Below are positions 42,901 through 51,268 of a DNA stretch of 64,000 bases, piece by piece. This stretch comes from Nocardia salmonicida NBRC 13393 (GTDB lineage: Bacteria > Actinomycetota > Actinomycetes > Mycobacteriales > Mycobacteriaceae). The stretch is taken from positions 1-64,000 of the forward strand of contig NZ_BDBR01000047.1 in the NCBI RefSeq assembly GCF_001613085.1, in the 5' to 3' direction. The position numbers and the translations under genes are program-made. A model generated the notes under the pieces. The model was not told the origin of the DNA, did no database searches, and saw only the letters and a list, made by a program, of their open reading frames with translations. How positions within the stretch are numbered: position 1 is the first letter of the stretch; each line of letters opens with the position of its first letter.

Positions 42901-44782
42901 CATTCGACCGGGCGCTGTTGACAGCACCGGTAAAGCACAGTTCCCGTACGCTGTTCCGCAGACCGACACGGGTTTTCAGGCCGAAGGAGGACCGAGGGTG
43001 AGCGATGACGCGGTGGGCGGCGTCCCGGCCGCTGATTCTGCGGCGCGCGCGGCAGCAGGAATGTCCACCGAGGTCGGGCCCGATGCGCCGAACTCGACGG
43101 ATTCCGAGCATACCGACGCGCCAGACGAAGGCGATACGCACGAAGACGACGCGCGTTCGGCCATGCCGCCGCACGATACGACATACGACACCGGCATGCT
43201 GCCGATTCCGCCGCAGGTGCCCCCGAGCGCCGCGGCCAACCGTGGGCAGCGTGGCCCCAAACTCATCCCCGGCGCGTCCGTCGCCGGTGGCCGATACCGA
43301 TTGCTGGCCGGTCACGGCGGTGCGCGTGGGCTGAAGTTCTGGCAGGCACTCGATATCAAGCTCGATCGCGAGGTCGCGCTGACCTTCGTGGACGCCGATC
43401 AGACCTCCGGCGAGAATTCCGGTCACGACGGCCCGCAGGCGGTGCTGTCGCGCACGCTGCGACTGGGCCGGATCAATGCGCCAGGCCTGGCCAGGGTCCT
43501 CGACGTGGTCCGTGGCAGCTCCGGCGGCATCGTCGTGGCCGAGTGGACCCCCGGCCGTTCGCTGCGCGAGATGGCCGAGACCGTGCCGTCCCCGGTCGGC
43601 GCGGCCAGGGCCATCAGGGCGCTCGCCTCGGCGGCCGAACTCGCCCACCGTGGCGGCGGCTCGCTGTCGATCGATCATCCCGATCGGATCCGGATCAGCG
43701 CCTCCGGCGACGCCGTCCTCGCGTTCCCCGGCACCCTCGGCGATTCCGACGCGCAAGGCGATGTCCGTGGCCTCGGCGCGATGCTCTACGCCCTGATCAC
43801 CGCGCGCTGGCCGATTCGCGTCGGCGGCGTCACCGGCTCGGCGGCCACCATCGGCGGTCTGCGACTGGCCGATTTCGGGCCCGACGGCACGCCGGTGGAA
43901 CCGCGGCAGATCCGGCCGGAGGTGCCGTTCGAGATCTCGGCCGTCGCGGTTCGCTCGCTGGAATCCAACAAGGGCGTGCGCACCGCCGCCACCGTGCAGC
44001 ACGTGCTCGAGCAGGCCTCGGTCGTCGACCAGAAGACCGACTTCATTCCGGTCTTACGACTGGGTCAGCGGGCGGTTGCCCCCGGCGCCGATTCGCTCGC
44101 CGACCCGGAACTGCTCGCCGCCGAGCGGGAACGCTCCAAGCGGATGATGTGGATCATGGTCGCCCTCGGCGTGCTCGCGGCGCTGGTGGTCGGCGTGCTG
44201 ATCTGGTGGATGGTCAGCATCTTCGCGCCCGGCGCGTCGGACAAGCCACTCGACCAGCAGATCAATATCGGGCTCACCTCGAGTGTGGCGCCGCCCGCGG
44301 CGTCCGCACCGCCCGCCGACGACCCCGCGGCACCGCCGACGAGTGTGCCGGTGCCGGTCACCGGTGCCGCGGTGTTCTCCCCGGAGGGCACTCCCGACGG
44401 GGCCGCGGCGGCGGGTGCGGTGCTCGACCAGAACGCGGCGACGGTGTGGCGCACCGATCAGTACTTCCAGCAGTTCCCCTCCCTCAAGAAGGGCGTGGGG
44501 CTGCTGGCCACGCTGCCCACCCCGGCGAAGCTGACCAATGTGTCGATCACCTCGCCCTCCGCGGGGAGCACCGTCGAGATCCGCACCTCGCCCACCGAGG
44601 CGCCCACCCTCGACCAGACCCAGCTGATCGGTTCGGCCAAGCTCGGTGACGGGGTCACCGATATCGCCGTGCAGACCGATCAGGCCGCTCGTTTCGTGCT
44701 GGTCTGGATCACCGGGCTCGCCAACTCCGGCGGTCAGTTCCAGACCGCGATCGCCGACGTCCGCTTCGACGCGGCCCCTTAG
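39962..44782 (+). CDS. murJ: Lipid II flippase MurJ/MviN with pseudokinase domain
   Basis: Lipid II flippase of the MOP exporter superfamily, unusually large at 1606 residues (M. tuberculosis MviN: 1184). Residues 1-400 are Pro/Gly/Arg/Gln-rich with repeated SGEFPQQQRPG blocks. The 14-helix MurJ core spans about 402-930 (starting MSANAKLLKDSGSIAVATLI). An acidic linker follows to about 1100, then a kinase-like domain at about 1103-1370 that lacks the VAxK lysine (DREVALTF) and recognisable HRD and DFG, hence a pseudokinase. A membrane helix at about 1395-1420 leads to an external domain of about 180 residues. In mycobacteria PknB phosphorylates the pseudokinase and FhaA binds it. AGGAGG at 39955-39960 fits ATG 39965 slightly better than 39962. 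Confidence 0.93.
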   Translation: MMGDDDSAHRRDHDDDPTLRRAPSAPWERGMTAGQDADRDEAVPHVDRRPGAPGHRPEFVAPRDGRPPVRPGDPAVDPHAMPRHPAAGQPGTPRHPGVPGAELPPENPGRGGYRPVEQTGYRPGSADPGAPAPPSAHRGPRPAMPPGQPGYRPEPPPPGYRPGPDVPAGQRPGPRPGPPQPPAGYRSPDPQRPPQGERPGPVPNPRQQPPGPANRSGEFPQQQRPGGVPPQRPGGPPGRSGEPPRPAAYGPDGRPVPPPQRRAPGSAARSGEFPQQQRPGPDGFAPRRPGPNPSGEFPQQRPLPPRGAPSGAIPRQDRPDQAGGRRPVSPEQGRPVPPPRGSFPGMPAADTARDGRQAGFDDRGRAVGGPPAADRSAERTQVIARPKKVAAEPAHKAGTAPMSANAKLLKDSGSIAVATLISRITGFAKQLLLLTVLGPAIASAFISANLIPNMVAELVLGAVLTAIVVPTLIRAEQEDADNGATFVRRLVTAAFTVLFVATVLTLAAAPILAGHVLVSSDGKVNTNLTVALTYLLAPALLFYGMSALFTAILNTRQAFKPGAWAPVMNNLVALTVLAVYALTPGEITLDPVRMSDPKLLVLGLGITAGVATQALCLLPAIRRHGINLRPLWGVDARLKQFGKMGIAIILYVLISQVGLVVANNVASQADVAGPAIFANAWALLQLPYGVIGVTLLTAIMPRLSRSAADDDTPAVVDDLSVATRLTMIAMIPIVTFMTLAGPEIGQALYGYARFSGDAERLGSAVSWSAFSLIPYSLVLIHLRVFYAREQAWTPTWIILGITTIKILLSALAPVIARDSDDVVIVLGVATGLGFTAGAVIGGVLLHRSLGDLRMVNVGRTVTRVLLASIAGGAVMLIVDTVTGLDRVSGGAGSLLRVVIDSVVMFSVAFGLMRLAGIPEVVAITVAISRKLGITPPAPDLGLDDPPADDIYATTVLRRPDTYGFPAYGQSLDTQTMVLPVIRPGAVDSTGKAQFPYAVPQTDTGFQAEGGPRVSDDAVGGVPAADSAARAAAGMSTEVGPDAPNSTDSEHTDAPDEGDTHEDDARSAMPPHDTTYDTGMLPIPPQVPPSAAANRGQRGPKLIPGASVAGGRYRLLAGHGGARGLKFWQALDIKLDREVALTFVDADQTSGENSGHDGPQAVLSRTLRLGRINAPGLARVLDVVRGSSGGIVVAEWTPGRSLREMAETVPSPVGAARAIRALASAAELAHRGGGSLSIDHPDRIRISASGDAVLAFPGTLGDSDAQGDVRGLGAMLYALITARWPIRVGGVTGSAATIGGLRLADFGPDGTPVEPRQIRPEVPFEISAVAVRSLESNKGVRTAATVQHVLEQASVVDQKTDFIPVLRLGQRAVAPGADSLADPELLAAERERSKRMMWIMVALGVLAALVVGVLIWWMVSIFAPGASDKPLDQQINIGLTSSVAPPAASAPPADDPAAPPTSVPVPVTGAAVFSPEGTPDGAAAAGAVLDQNAATVWRTDQYFQQFPSLKKGVGLLATLPTPAKLTNVSITSPSAGSTVEIRTSPTEAPTLDQTQLIGSAKLGDGVTDIAVQTDQAARFVLVWITGLANSGGQFQTAIADVRFDAAP

Positions 44783-45044
44783 TCTCACTGCGCCGTAAAA
44801 CTCTCCCGCCTCCGTATCGCCGCAGGTGGTCGATCATTTCCGGGTCCATCGCCGAGCTTTGTCGAACTGCGGTCCGGTTGGTGCGTAATTGTTATCAACG
44901 ATATGATCCCTGCGCGCTCTCGGTTGAGAGTTACCCAGGATTTGTCGACGTCGATCCTGGACGCCGCGTTGTGGTCAGGTGATGGATCGGCCTTGTTTCG
45001 CCGACTCGAAGTCGCCGTAACGAGCGCTGTCCGAGGGGTCCGTT

Positions 45045-45674
45045 TTGTCGCCGGAAGTCAACGAGCAAGTCCGCGGTGAGCCTCCGCGGCAGGTCGCATC
45101 CAGCGTCCGCTCGTTTCTCGAGAACGGCAGCGACAAGCAATTGCTGGCTGCCCACGTGCGCGGGGAACCGCATGTCTTCGCCGAACTACTACGCAGGCAC
45201 TCCGACCATCTCTGGCAGACCGCGCTGCGCACCTCCTACAACCGCGAGGACGCCGCCGACTGTCTGCAGGACGCCCTGTTCTCGGCCCATCGCACCGCCG
45301 CCTCGTTCCGCGCCGAGTCCGAAGTGCGCAGCTGGCTGCACGCCATCGTGGTCAATGCCTGCCTCGACCGGATCCGGCGCAACAAGACCCGCCGTGCCGT
45401 CTCGATCCTGCCCGACACCATGCCCGAGGCAGTCGACCCGCACGACGCGTTCGCCGACTACGAGCTGTCCACCGTCGTGAGCGAGGCGCTGTTCACCCTC
45501 CCTGACGAACAGCGGTTGGCCCTGGTCATGACCGAGATGGAAGGCCGCAGCGTCGCCGAAACCGCCGCTGCGCTCGGCGTGGCGCCTGGCACGATCAAGA
45601 GCCGATGCGCCCGAGCGCGCGTACGTTTGCAAGAACGTTTGGAATTTTTCCGGGATCCAGGGAACCGGATGTAG
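45045..45674 (+). CDS. sigM: ECF sigma factor SigM
   Basis: Extracytoplasmic-function sigma-70 factor, 209 residues. The start is TTG 45045 with a GAGGGG-type ribosome site. Region 2 (about residues 45-115: RRHSDHLWQTALRTSYNREDAADCLQDALFSA) and region 4 (about 145-200: LPDEQRLALVMTEMEGRSVAETAAALGV, GTIKSRCARARVRL) are intact. A linker of about 30 residues joins them. Order murJ-sigM-rsmA-trxB matches M. tuberculosis, where SigM is held by its membrane anti-sigma factor. 84 bp separate it from the anti-sigma gene. Confidence 0.92.
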   Translation: MSPEVNEQVRGEPPRQVASSVRSFLENGSDKQLLAAHVRGEPHVFAELLRRHSDHLWQTALRTSYNREDAADCLQDALFSAHRTAASFRAESEVRSWLHAIVVNACLDRIRRNKTRRAVSILPDTMPEAVDPHDAFADYELSTVVSEALFTLPDEQRLALVMTEMEGRSVAETAAALGVAPGTIKSRCARARVRLQERLEFFRDPGNRM

Positions 45675-45758
45675 CCGGGATGCGTCATTAACAGTGACGA
45701 GTAAGTCAGCGATGTAAATCCTGCGATCCGATATCGACAGAACAGGGGAGGTGCGAGG

Positions 45759-46529
45759 ATGTCTCGATCCGTGCCGCAGCCTCCGTTCCCGTCGGAACTG
45801 CTGGCCGATCTGCATGCCGACAATCTCGCGCCCGAAGTGCGCGAGCAACTGTGGCCCGTGGTCCGCACCGACGTAGACGCGCTGCACTACCTGAACAAGC
45901 TCGACGAGGTGAACACCCACCTCCGCACGCTGGCCACCGACGAGCGGGTCACCCACCGCATGCCCGACGACGTGGCCGACCGCATGTTCCGTTTCGTCGC
46001 CCAACTCGATGCGGGCGACGGGCCGACCGACCGCATAACGCCGCTCTCGACCGCCCAGGCGCCCTCTGCCGAGCCGGTATCCACCACCGACGAAGCTCCC
46101 GTCTCGCTCGACCGCTACCGTTCCCGGCGCCGACTGGGGCTACTCGCCGCCGCGGCGGCCACGGTGGCCGTCCTGGCGGGCGCCGGTGCCGTGTTCAGCA
46201 CGTTCGACACCACCGAGGGCACCCCCACGGCGGCACCGTTCACCGAACCGGCGGCCGCCGACGAGCTCACCACCGCCGCCGCACTGCGCACACTGGGCAA
46301 ACGCGACGTGATCGGCCCGCTGGCCGACGACGCCGCCCTCACCCGCTGTGTGCAAGCCAACGGCATCGACCGAGCGGTGCTCGGAGCGTCGAATATCACC
46401 TTCCGTGGTTCCGACGCCGTCCTCGTCCTCGTACAGGGCGCCGAGGCTCCCACCATCACCGCACTCGTCGTCGGAACCGGTTGCACCACCGGCGCCCCCG
46501 AGCAGCTGACCCTGCGCGACATCGGCTGA
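45759..46529 (+). CDS. rsmA: Anti-sigma-M factor (RsmA-like)
   Basis: Membrane anti-sigma factor of 256 residues, counterpart of M. tuberculosis Rv3912. The N-terminal 75 residues (LLADLHADNLAPEVREQLW, LDEVNTHLRTLA) form the helical sigma-binding region. One membrane helix lies at about residues 125-147 (RLGLLAAAAATVAVLAGAGA), and the C-terminal 105 residues are outside, with Cys pair TRCVQ and GTGCTT. The start has AGGGGAGG upstream. It likely releases SigM by proteolysis under envelope stress. Confidence 0.85.
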   Translation: MSRSVPQPPFPSELLADLHADNLAPEVREQLWPVVRTDVDALHYLNKLDEVNTHLRTLATDERVTHRMPDDVADRMFRFVAQLDAGDGPTDRITPLSTAQAPSAEPVSTTDEAPVSLDRYRSRRRLGLLAAAAATVAVLAGAGAVFSTFDTTEGTPTAAPFTEPAAADELTTAAALRTLGKRDVIGPLADDAALTRCVQANGIDRAVLGASNITFRGSDAVLVLVQGAEAPTITALVVGTGCTTGAPEQLTLRDIG

Positions 46530-46586
46530 GAGCCGCCGGCGAACCGGCACCGAGAAGCAGCGGTGCCAGCCGCGAAGCCATCACCG

Positions 46587-46612
46587 GGAACAACACCGAT
46601 TAGGGTGTTGTT
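46587..46612 (+). promoter_or_regulatory. SigH/SigR-type promoter for trxB
   Basis: GGGAACA with an 18-nt spacer and GTT (GGAAC at 46587-46591, GTT at 46610-46612) matches the oxidative-stress ECF sigma consensus GGAAY-N18-GTT, about 40 bp before the trxB start. The spacer and -10 lie in an inverted repeat AACAACACC-GATTAG-GGTGTTGTT (46590-46612 region), which might also act as an operator or hairpin. Confidence 0.6.
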
Positions 46613-46651
46613 GACCGACACGTCCCCAGATTGTTTTTTCGGAAGGGCCCC

Positions 46652-47638
46652 ATGAGCACGCCAGTTCGCGACCTGATCATCGTCGGCTCAGGACCCGCCG
46701 GCTATACGGCAGCCGTCTACGCCGCCCGCGCGGAGCTTTCGCCGCTGGTCTTCGAAGGCACCCAGTTCGGTGGCGCCCTGATGACCACCACCGAGGTGGA
46801 GAACTTCCCCGGCTTCCGCGACGGCATCATGGGTCCCGACCTCATGGAACAGATGCGCGACCAGGCCAAGCGTTTCGGCGCCGAGCTGCGCACCGAGGAC
46901 GTCGACGCGATCGACCTGTCCGGCCCCGTGAAGAAGGTCACCGTCGGTGACGAGACCTTCGAGGCCTACGCCGTCATCCTCGCGATGGGCTCGGCCGCGC
47001 GCTACCTGAACGTGCCGGGGGAGCAGGACCTGCTCGGCCGCGGCGTGAGCGCCTGCGCCACCTGCGACGGCTTCTTCTTCAAGGGCCAGGACATCGTGGT
47101 GGTCGGCGGCGGCGACTCCGCCATGGAGGAAGCGACCTTCCTCACCAAGTTCGCCGCGAGCGTCACCATCGTGCACCGCCGCGAGGAGTTCCGTGCCTCC
47201 CGGATCATGCTCGAGCGCGCCAAGGCCAACGAGAAGATCAAGTTCCGGCTCAACTCCGAGGTCGTGAAGGTCAACGGGGAGAAGAGCGTCACCAGCCTCA
47301 CCCTGCGTGACACCCGCACCGGCGAGGAGTCCGAGCTCGACGCGACCGGGCTGTTCGTGGCCATCGGCCACGACCCGCGCAGCGAACTCGTCAAGGGCCA
47401 GATCGCGCTCGACGGCGAAGGCTATGTGCGGGTGACCGATCCGGGCACCGCCACCGACGTGGCAGGCGTGTTCGCCGTGGGCGACCTCGTCGACCACACC
47501 TACCGGCAGGCGATCACCGCCGCCGGCACCGGCTGCCGCGCCGCGATCGATGCCGAACGCTGGCTCGCCGAGCAGGGCGACATCACCGCCAACACGCTCG
47601 ACCACGCCGACGGCCCGGCCGCCGTGCGCACCAACTGA
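46652..47638 (+). CDS. trxB: Thioredoxin-disulfide reductase
   Basis: NADPH-dependent flavoprotein that reduces thioredoxin; 328 residues from ATG 46652, with GGAAGGG upstream. FAD-binding GSGPAGYTAAVYAARA (about residues 12-27), redox motif CATC at 135-138, NADPH-binding VVGGGDSAMEEA and HRREEFRAS, and the C-terminal FAD motif GVFAVGDLVDHTYRQAITAAGTG are all present. It forms an operon with the thioredoxin gene 32 bp downstream. Confidence 0.96.
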   Translation: MSTPVRDLIIVGSGPAGYTAAVYAARAELSPLVFEGTQFGGALMTTTEVENFPGFRDGIMGPDLMEQMRDQAKRFGAELRTEDVDAIDLSGPVKKVTVGDETFEAYAVILAMGSAARYLNVPGEQDLLGRGVSACATCDGFFFKGQDIVVVGGGDSAMEEATFLTKFAASVTIVHRREEFRASRIMLERAKANEKIKFRLNSEVVKVNGEKSVTSLTLRDTRTGEESELDATGLFVAIGHDPRSELVKGQIALDGEGYVRVTDPGTATDVAGVFAVGDLVDHTYRQAITAAGTGCRAAIDAERWLAEQGDITANTLDHADGPAAVRTN

Positions 47639-47670
47639 TTTCGAGTTCCACCCCTGTCGAGGAGACACCC

Positions 47671-48003
47671 ATGGCCGAGAGTGCCAACACCATCACCGTC
47701 ACCGACCAGTCCTTCGCCGATGACGTCCTGCTCAGCGAAAAGCCGGTGCTCGTCGACTTCTGGGCCGACTGGTGCGGCCCGTGCAAGATGGTCGCCCCCG
47801 TACTCGAGGAGATCGCGGGCACCCACGCCGACAAGCTGACCATCGCCAAGCTCGATACCGAGGCCAACCCCGGTATCGCCCGCGACTACCAGATCCTGTC
47901 GCTGCCCACGATGATCTTGTTCCAGGGTGGCAAGCCGGTGAAGCAGATCGTCGGCGCCAAAGGGAAGGCCGCACTACTGCGCGAGCTCGACGGCCTCATC
48001 TAA
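47671..48003 (+). CDS. trxA: Thioredoxin
   Basis: Protein disulfide reductant of 110 residues with the active site WCGPC (W34-C38) in DFWADWCGPCKMVAPVL and the cis-Pro in SLPTMILF. It is the partner of TrxB encoded just upstream and the counterpart of M. tuberculosis TrxC (Rv3914). It supplies electrons to ribonucleotide reductase, methionine sulfoxide reductases and peroxiredoxins. ATG 47671 is preceded by GAGGAG. Confidence 0.96.
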   Translation: MAESANTITVTDQSFADDVLLSEKPVLVDFWADWCGPCKMVAPVLEEIAGTHADKLTIAKLDTEANPGIARDYQILSLPTMILFQGGKPVKQIVGAKGKAALLRELDGLI

Positions 48004-48135
48004 CACAGAGCATCCGATAAAAGCGTCTCCTACCGGCCGACGCGCCGTAGGATGCCTGGACCCGGGATTCCCGCAAAGCGGCCCGGGTCTGAGACAATCG
48101 ACGGACGCTCCGGCCGAAGGAAAGGGCTCTTACGC

Positions 48136-49335
48136 ATGCACCGACTTCGTCACGGCGATTCAGGACCAGCCGTCGCAGAGGTTCGGAGCACCCTCGCAAG
48201 CCTCGGCTTCCTGCATCTCCCACACGTCGAATCCACTGACGGACCGGAGTATTGGAAGGACACCGAGGCGGTGTTCGACCGGCCGCTCGATTCGGCGATC
48301 CGCGCGTTCCAGCAGCAGCGCGGTCTTCTCGTCGACGGGGTGGTCGGTCCGGCCACCTACCGCGCGCTGAAGGAAGCCTCCTACCGGCTGGGTGCTCGCA
48401 CATTGATCTACCAATTGTCGGCGCCGCTCTACGGTGACGACGTGGCCACCCTGCAGCGCAAGCTGCAGGACCTCGGCTTCTACGTATACCGGGTGGACGG
48501 GCACTTCGGCCCGCACACCCACGATGGCCTCAGCGCGTTCCAGCGCGAGATCGGCCTGTCCGCCGACGGTATCTGTGGACCCGACACCTTGCGCTCGCTG
48601 GATCTGCTCGGCGCGCGCGTCACCGGCGGCAACCCGCATCGCATCGCCGAGGAAGAAGTGGTGCATCGGGCGGGCCCGCAGCTCACCGGCAAGCGCATCG
48701 TCATCGATCCCGGATTCGGCGGCGCCGACAAGGGTTTCGCGGTGCCCACCGAATTCGGCGATGTCTTCGAGTCGGAGATCCTGTGGGATCTGGCATCCCG
48801 ACTCGAGGGCCGGATGGCCGCGACCGGCATGGAAACCTTCCTGTCCCGGCCGTGGGGCGCCAACCCCACCGATGTCGAACGCGCCGACACCTCCAACGCC
48901 TTCGACGCCGATCTGATGATCTCGCTGCGCTGCGCGACCAGTGACAACCCGTCCGCCAAGGGAGTGGCCGGTTTCTACTGGGGCAACTCGCACGGTTCGG
49001 TGTCGATGATCGGTCAGGTACTGGCAGGCTTCATCCAGCGCGAAGTGGTGGCCCGAACCTCGGTGCAGGACTGCCGGACTCATCAGCGCACCTGGGACCT
49101 GTTGCGCCTGACCAAGATGCCGACCGTCCAGGTCGACCTCGGCTACCTCACCAACGACTACGACGCCTCGGTACTCACCAACCCGCGCATGCGCGACGTG
49201 ATCGCCGAAGCGATTCTCATCTCGGTGAAGCGGCTCTATCTGCTCGGCCAGGACGACCAGCCCACCGGCACCTACACCTTCGCCGAGCTACTGGCCGAAG
49301 AGCTGGCTGCCGCAGACGCGGCCCCGCGCGTGTAG
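48136..49335 (+). CDS. cwlM: CwlM, amidase-fold MurA regulator
   Basis: Protein of 399 residues with two peptidoglycan-binding domains (about residues 1-75 and 90-155: LRHGDSGPAVAEVRSTL, LQRKLQDLGFYVYRVDGHFG) and an amidase_3 domain (about 178-370). It has no signal peptide, so it is cytoplasmic. Zinc-binding positions are altered: the usual DPGHGG is DPGFGG, the usual S-x-H-A-N is SLRCAT, and the late VELGF is VDLGY. In mycobacteria CwlM is not an exported amidase but activates MurA after PknB phosphorylation; a Thr-rich tail (TGTYTF near residues 377-382) could be the phospho-site. ATG 48136 is the start. Confidence 0.92.
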   Translation: MHRLRHGDSGPAVAEVRSTLASLGFLHLPHVESTDGPEYWKDTEAVFDRPLDSAIRAFQQQRGLLVDGVVGPATYRALKEASYRLGARTLIYQLSAPLYGDDVATLQRKLQDLGFYVYRVDGHFGPHTHDGLSAFQREIGLSADGICGPDTLRSLDLLGARVTGGNPHRIAEEEVVHRAGPQLTGKRIVIDPGFGGADKGFAVPTEFGDVFESEILWDLASRLEGRMAATGMETFLSRPWGANPTDVERADTSNAFDADLMISLRCATSDNPSAKGVAGFYWGNSHGSVSMIGQVLAGFIQREVVARTSVQDCRTHQRTWDLLRLTKMPTVQVDLGYLTNDYDASVLTNPRMRDVIAEAILISVKRLYLLGQDDQPTGTYTFAELLAEELAAADAAPRV

Positions 49336-49345
49336 TTCTTCAGAC

Positions 49346-49380
49346 AACAATGGCCCCGCGGTTTCCGCGGGGCCATTGTT
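49346..49380. terminator. Bidirectional intrinsic terminator
   Basis: A perfect 16-bp stem (49346-49361 with 49365-49380, AACAATGGCCCCGCGG) and a TTT loop lie between the convergent cwlM and GNAT genes. Terminal A/T pairs give a T run on both strands. Confidence 0.92.
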
Positions 49381-49390
49381 TCGTCTCGGG

Positions 49391-50158
49391 TCAGTGCGCG
49401 CCGACGCGCGACGGTGGTTCCATCGACGCGGCGGCGAGGAGTTGGTCCAGCGCGCGCTCGACGTCTTCCTTCCAGCCGTGGTCGGAGTCGAGCTCCAGCC
49501 GCAGGCGCGGGAAGCGATGATGCGGGGCCACCACTTCGAAACCGACCTCGGCGAGGAAGTCCGCGTCGATCATGCAGGTTTCGGGGGTGCACCTCGTCGC
49601 CGACGACGGGTCACGCAGTGGCGCCGCGATCCGTTCCATCAGCCGCATCGACGATCCGAAGCCTCGATCGGCCACCGAACTGGACGGTGGGCCGTTGCGA
49701 ATGCCGAACGCCTCGAGCGCTCGCACGCCACGACGCACCAGATCGGCCACCACGGCCTGAACGAGGCGGTGGGCTACATCGGCCTCGTCGTAGGGGAATT
49801 CGGCCTGCAGCGTGGTCAGCAGGACCGCGTCCGGGCTTACGGGGGAGGTGGGGAACAGTGCGGAGCGCGGCACGGCGCTCGGAGGGGAGTACAGCGCGCA
49901 GCCCGCGAGGTTGTTCTCCACGTGCGCCACCTGCCCGCACGAGCCCCACTCGAGCATCACCGTCGAGAGCCAGGCTTCCTTCTCGAAGACCGGATCGCTG
50001 AATGCGTGCGAGTCCTCGGCGACGGCCGGATCGAGCTCCCAGAACACACACCGCCGGGTGTGCGCCGGGAGCTGACCCAACCCGTCGAGAGTCAAAGCCG
50101 TGACGCTGGTCGGCACCGCCTTGTTCAGCCTCCAGCTGTCGGATTCATCCACGCTCAC
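49391..50158 (-). CDS. Conserved protein with GNAT-like features (Rv3916c-like)
   Basis: Protein of 255 residues, positional counterpart of M. tuberculosis Rv3916c between cwlM and parB. It begins RLNKAVPTSVTALTLDGLGQLP and contains LLTTLQAEFPYDEADVAHRLVQAVVADLVRRGVRALEAFG, consistent with the acetyl-CoA-binding half of a GNAT fold, though the P-loop-like R/QxxGxG/A motif is not obvious. A C-terminal pair of cysteines (TRCTPETCMIDADFL) is followed by FEVVAPHHRFPRLRLEL. No activity can be stated. Its start is 38 bp after the parB stop, possibly in one transcript with parAB. Confidence 0.75.
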   Translation of the reverse strand: MSVDESDSWRLNKAVPTSVTALTLDGLGQLPAHTRRCVFWELDPAVAEDSHAFSDPVFEKEAWLSTVMLEWGSCGQVAHVENNLAGCALYSPPSAVPRSALFPTSPVSPDAVLLTTLQAEFPYDEADVAHRLVQAVVADLVRRGVRALEAFGIRNGPPSSSVADRGFGSSMRLMERIAAPLRDPSSATRCTPETCMIDADFLAEVGFEVVAPHHRFPRLRLELDSDHGWKEDVERALDQLLAAASMEPPSRVGAH

Positions 50159-50196
50159 GCCACATCACTATCCACAGTACGTGCCGCCTCTTTCAG

Positions 50197-51234
50197 TCAC
50201 AGTGACGTTTCGGGGCCGACTTGCTCCATCAGCGCCACGATGCGCTCGAGATCTTCGACGGACCCGAACTCGACAACGATTTTGCCCTTACGTTTGCCCA
50301 GGCTCACGGTGACCCGAGTGTCGTAGGAACCCGACAGCCGCTCGGCCACTTCTTGTAGACCCGGCATGTGGATCGGCTTGCGCTTCGGCGCCGGGGGAGC
50401 GGTCTCCGTGGGATTGCGGTTGGCGAGAGTCACCGCTTCCTCGGTGGCCCGAACCGACAAACCCTCGGCGACGATCCGCGCCGCCAATACTTCCTGTGCG
50501 TCCGCGCCGGCATCCAAGCCGAGCAGCGCCCTGGCGTGTCCAGCCGAGAGCACCCCGGCGGCCACCCGACGCTGCACGGGAATCGGCAGCTTCAGCAGAC
50601 GAATCATATTCGTCACCACCGGTCGCGAGCGACCGATTCGCGAAGCCAATTCCTCGTGGGTGACATCGAATTCCTCGAGCAGCTGCTGATAGGCCGCCGC
50701 CTCCTCGAGGGGGTTCAGCTGCACCCGGTGGATGTTCTCCAGGAGTGCGTCGCGCAGCATCGAGCCATCGTCGGTGTCGCGGATGATCGCCGGGATCGTG
50801 GCGAGTCCGGCCTCTTGGCACGCGCGCCAGCGGCGCTCGCCCATGACCAACTGGAACTTGTCGACGCCCGGTTCGACGCGGCGCACGACGATCGGCTGCA
50901 TGAGACCGAACTCGCGAATCGAGTGCACCAGCTCGGCGAGTGCGTCTTCCTCGAAGACCTGACGCGGCTGCTTCGGGTTCGGCTCGATCAGCTCCGCGGG
51001 GACCTCGCGATACACCGCGCCGCCGGGGGAGACCAGATCGGATGCAGGCTCGGGCTCGGACTCCGGCTCCGCGTCCGGGACACGATGCAGGAATGCCTCG
51101 GCCGGTTGCGGACCGATCGGATTGATCCCGATCACGCTCGCCGCGGCACTACTCAAGCCCGGCGCCACGGCCGGACCCGTCGGGATCAATGCGGCCAACC
51201 CGCGACCGAGACCGCCCTTTTTCGCCTGACTCAT
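50197..51234 (-). CDS. parB: Chromosome partitioning protein ParB
   Basis: parS-binding CTPase clamp that loads SMC and interacts with ParA; 345 residues. After a variable N-terminus of about 80 residues come the ParB/Srx CTP-binding domain (QPIVVRRVEP, GERRWRACQEAGLATIPAII, LLENIHRVQLNPLEEA) and the helix-turn-helix region (THEELASRIGRSRPVVTNMIRLL). The C-terminal dimerisation domain ends at MEQVGPETSL. It lies 34 bp downstream of parA in one operon. Candidate parS sites occur in and around parA. Confidence 0.96.
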   Translation of the reverse strand: MSQAKKGGLGRGLAALIPTGPAVAPGLSSAAASVIGINPIGPQPAEAFLHRVPDAEPESEPEPASDLVSPGGAVYREVPAELIEPNPKQPRQVFEEDALAELVHSIREFGLMQPIVVRRVEPGVDKFQLVMGERRWRACQEAGLATIPAIIRDTDDGSMLRDALLENIHRVQLNPLEEAAAYQQLLEEFDVTHEELASRIGRSRPVVTNMIRLLKLPIPVQRRVAAGVLSAGHARALLGLDAGADAQEVLAARIVAEGLSVRATEEAVTLANRNPTETAPPAPKRKPIHMPGLQEVAERLSGSYDTRVTVSLGKRKGKIVVEFGSVEDLERIVALMEQVGPETSL

Positions 51235-51268
51235 CGGCTACCGATCCCTTTCTCGTTCCAACTCACGC

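Noticed and set aside
42900..43184. Possible separate small gene at the MurJ linker.
   Set aside because: It is on the opposite strand within the continuous murJ frame and shows only shadow composition.
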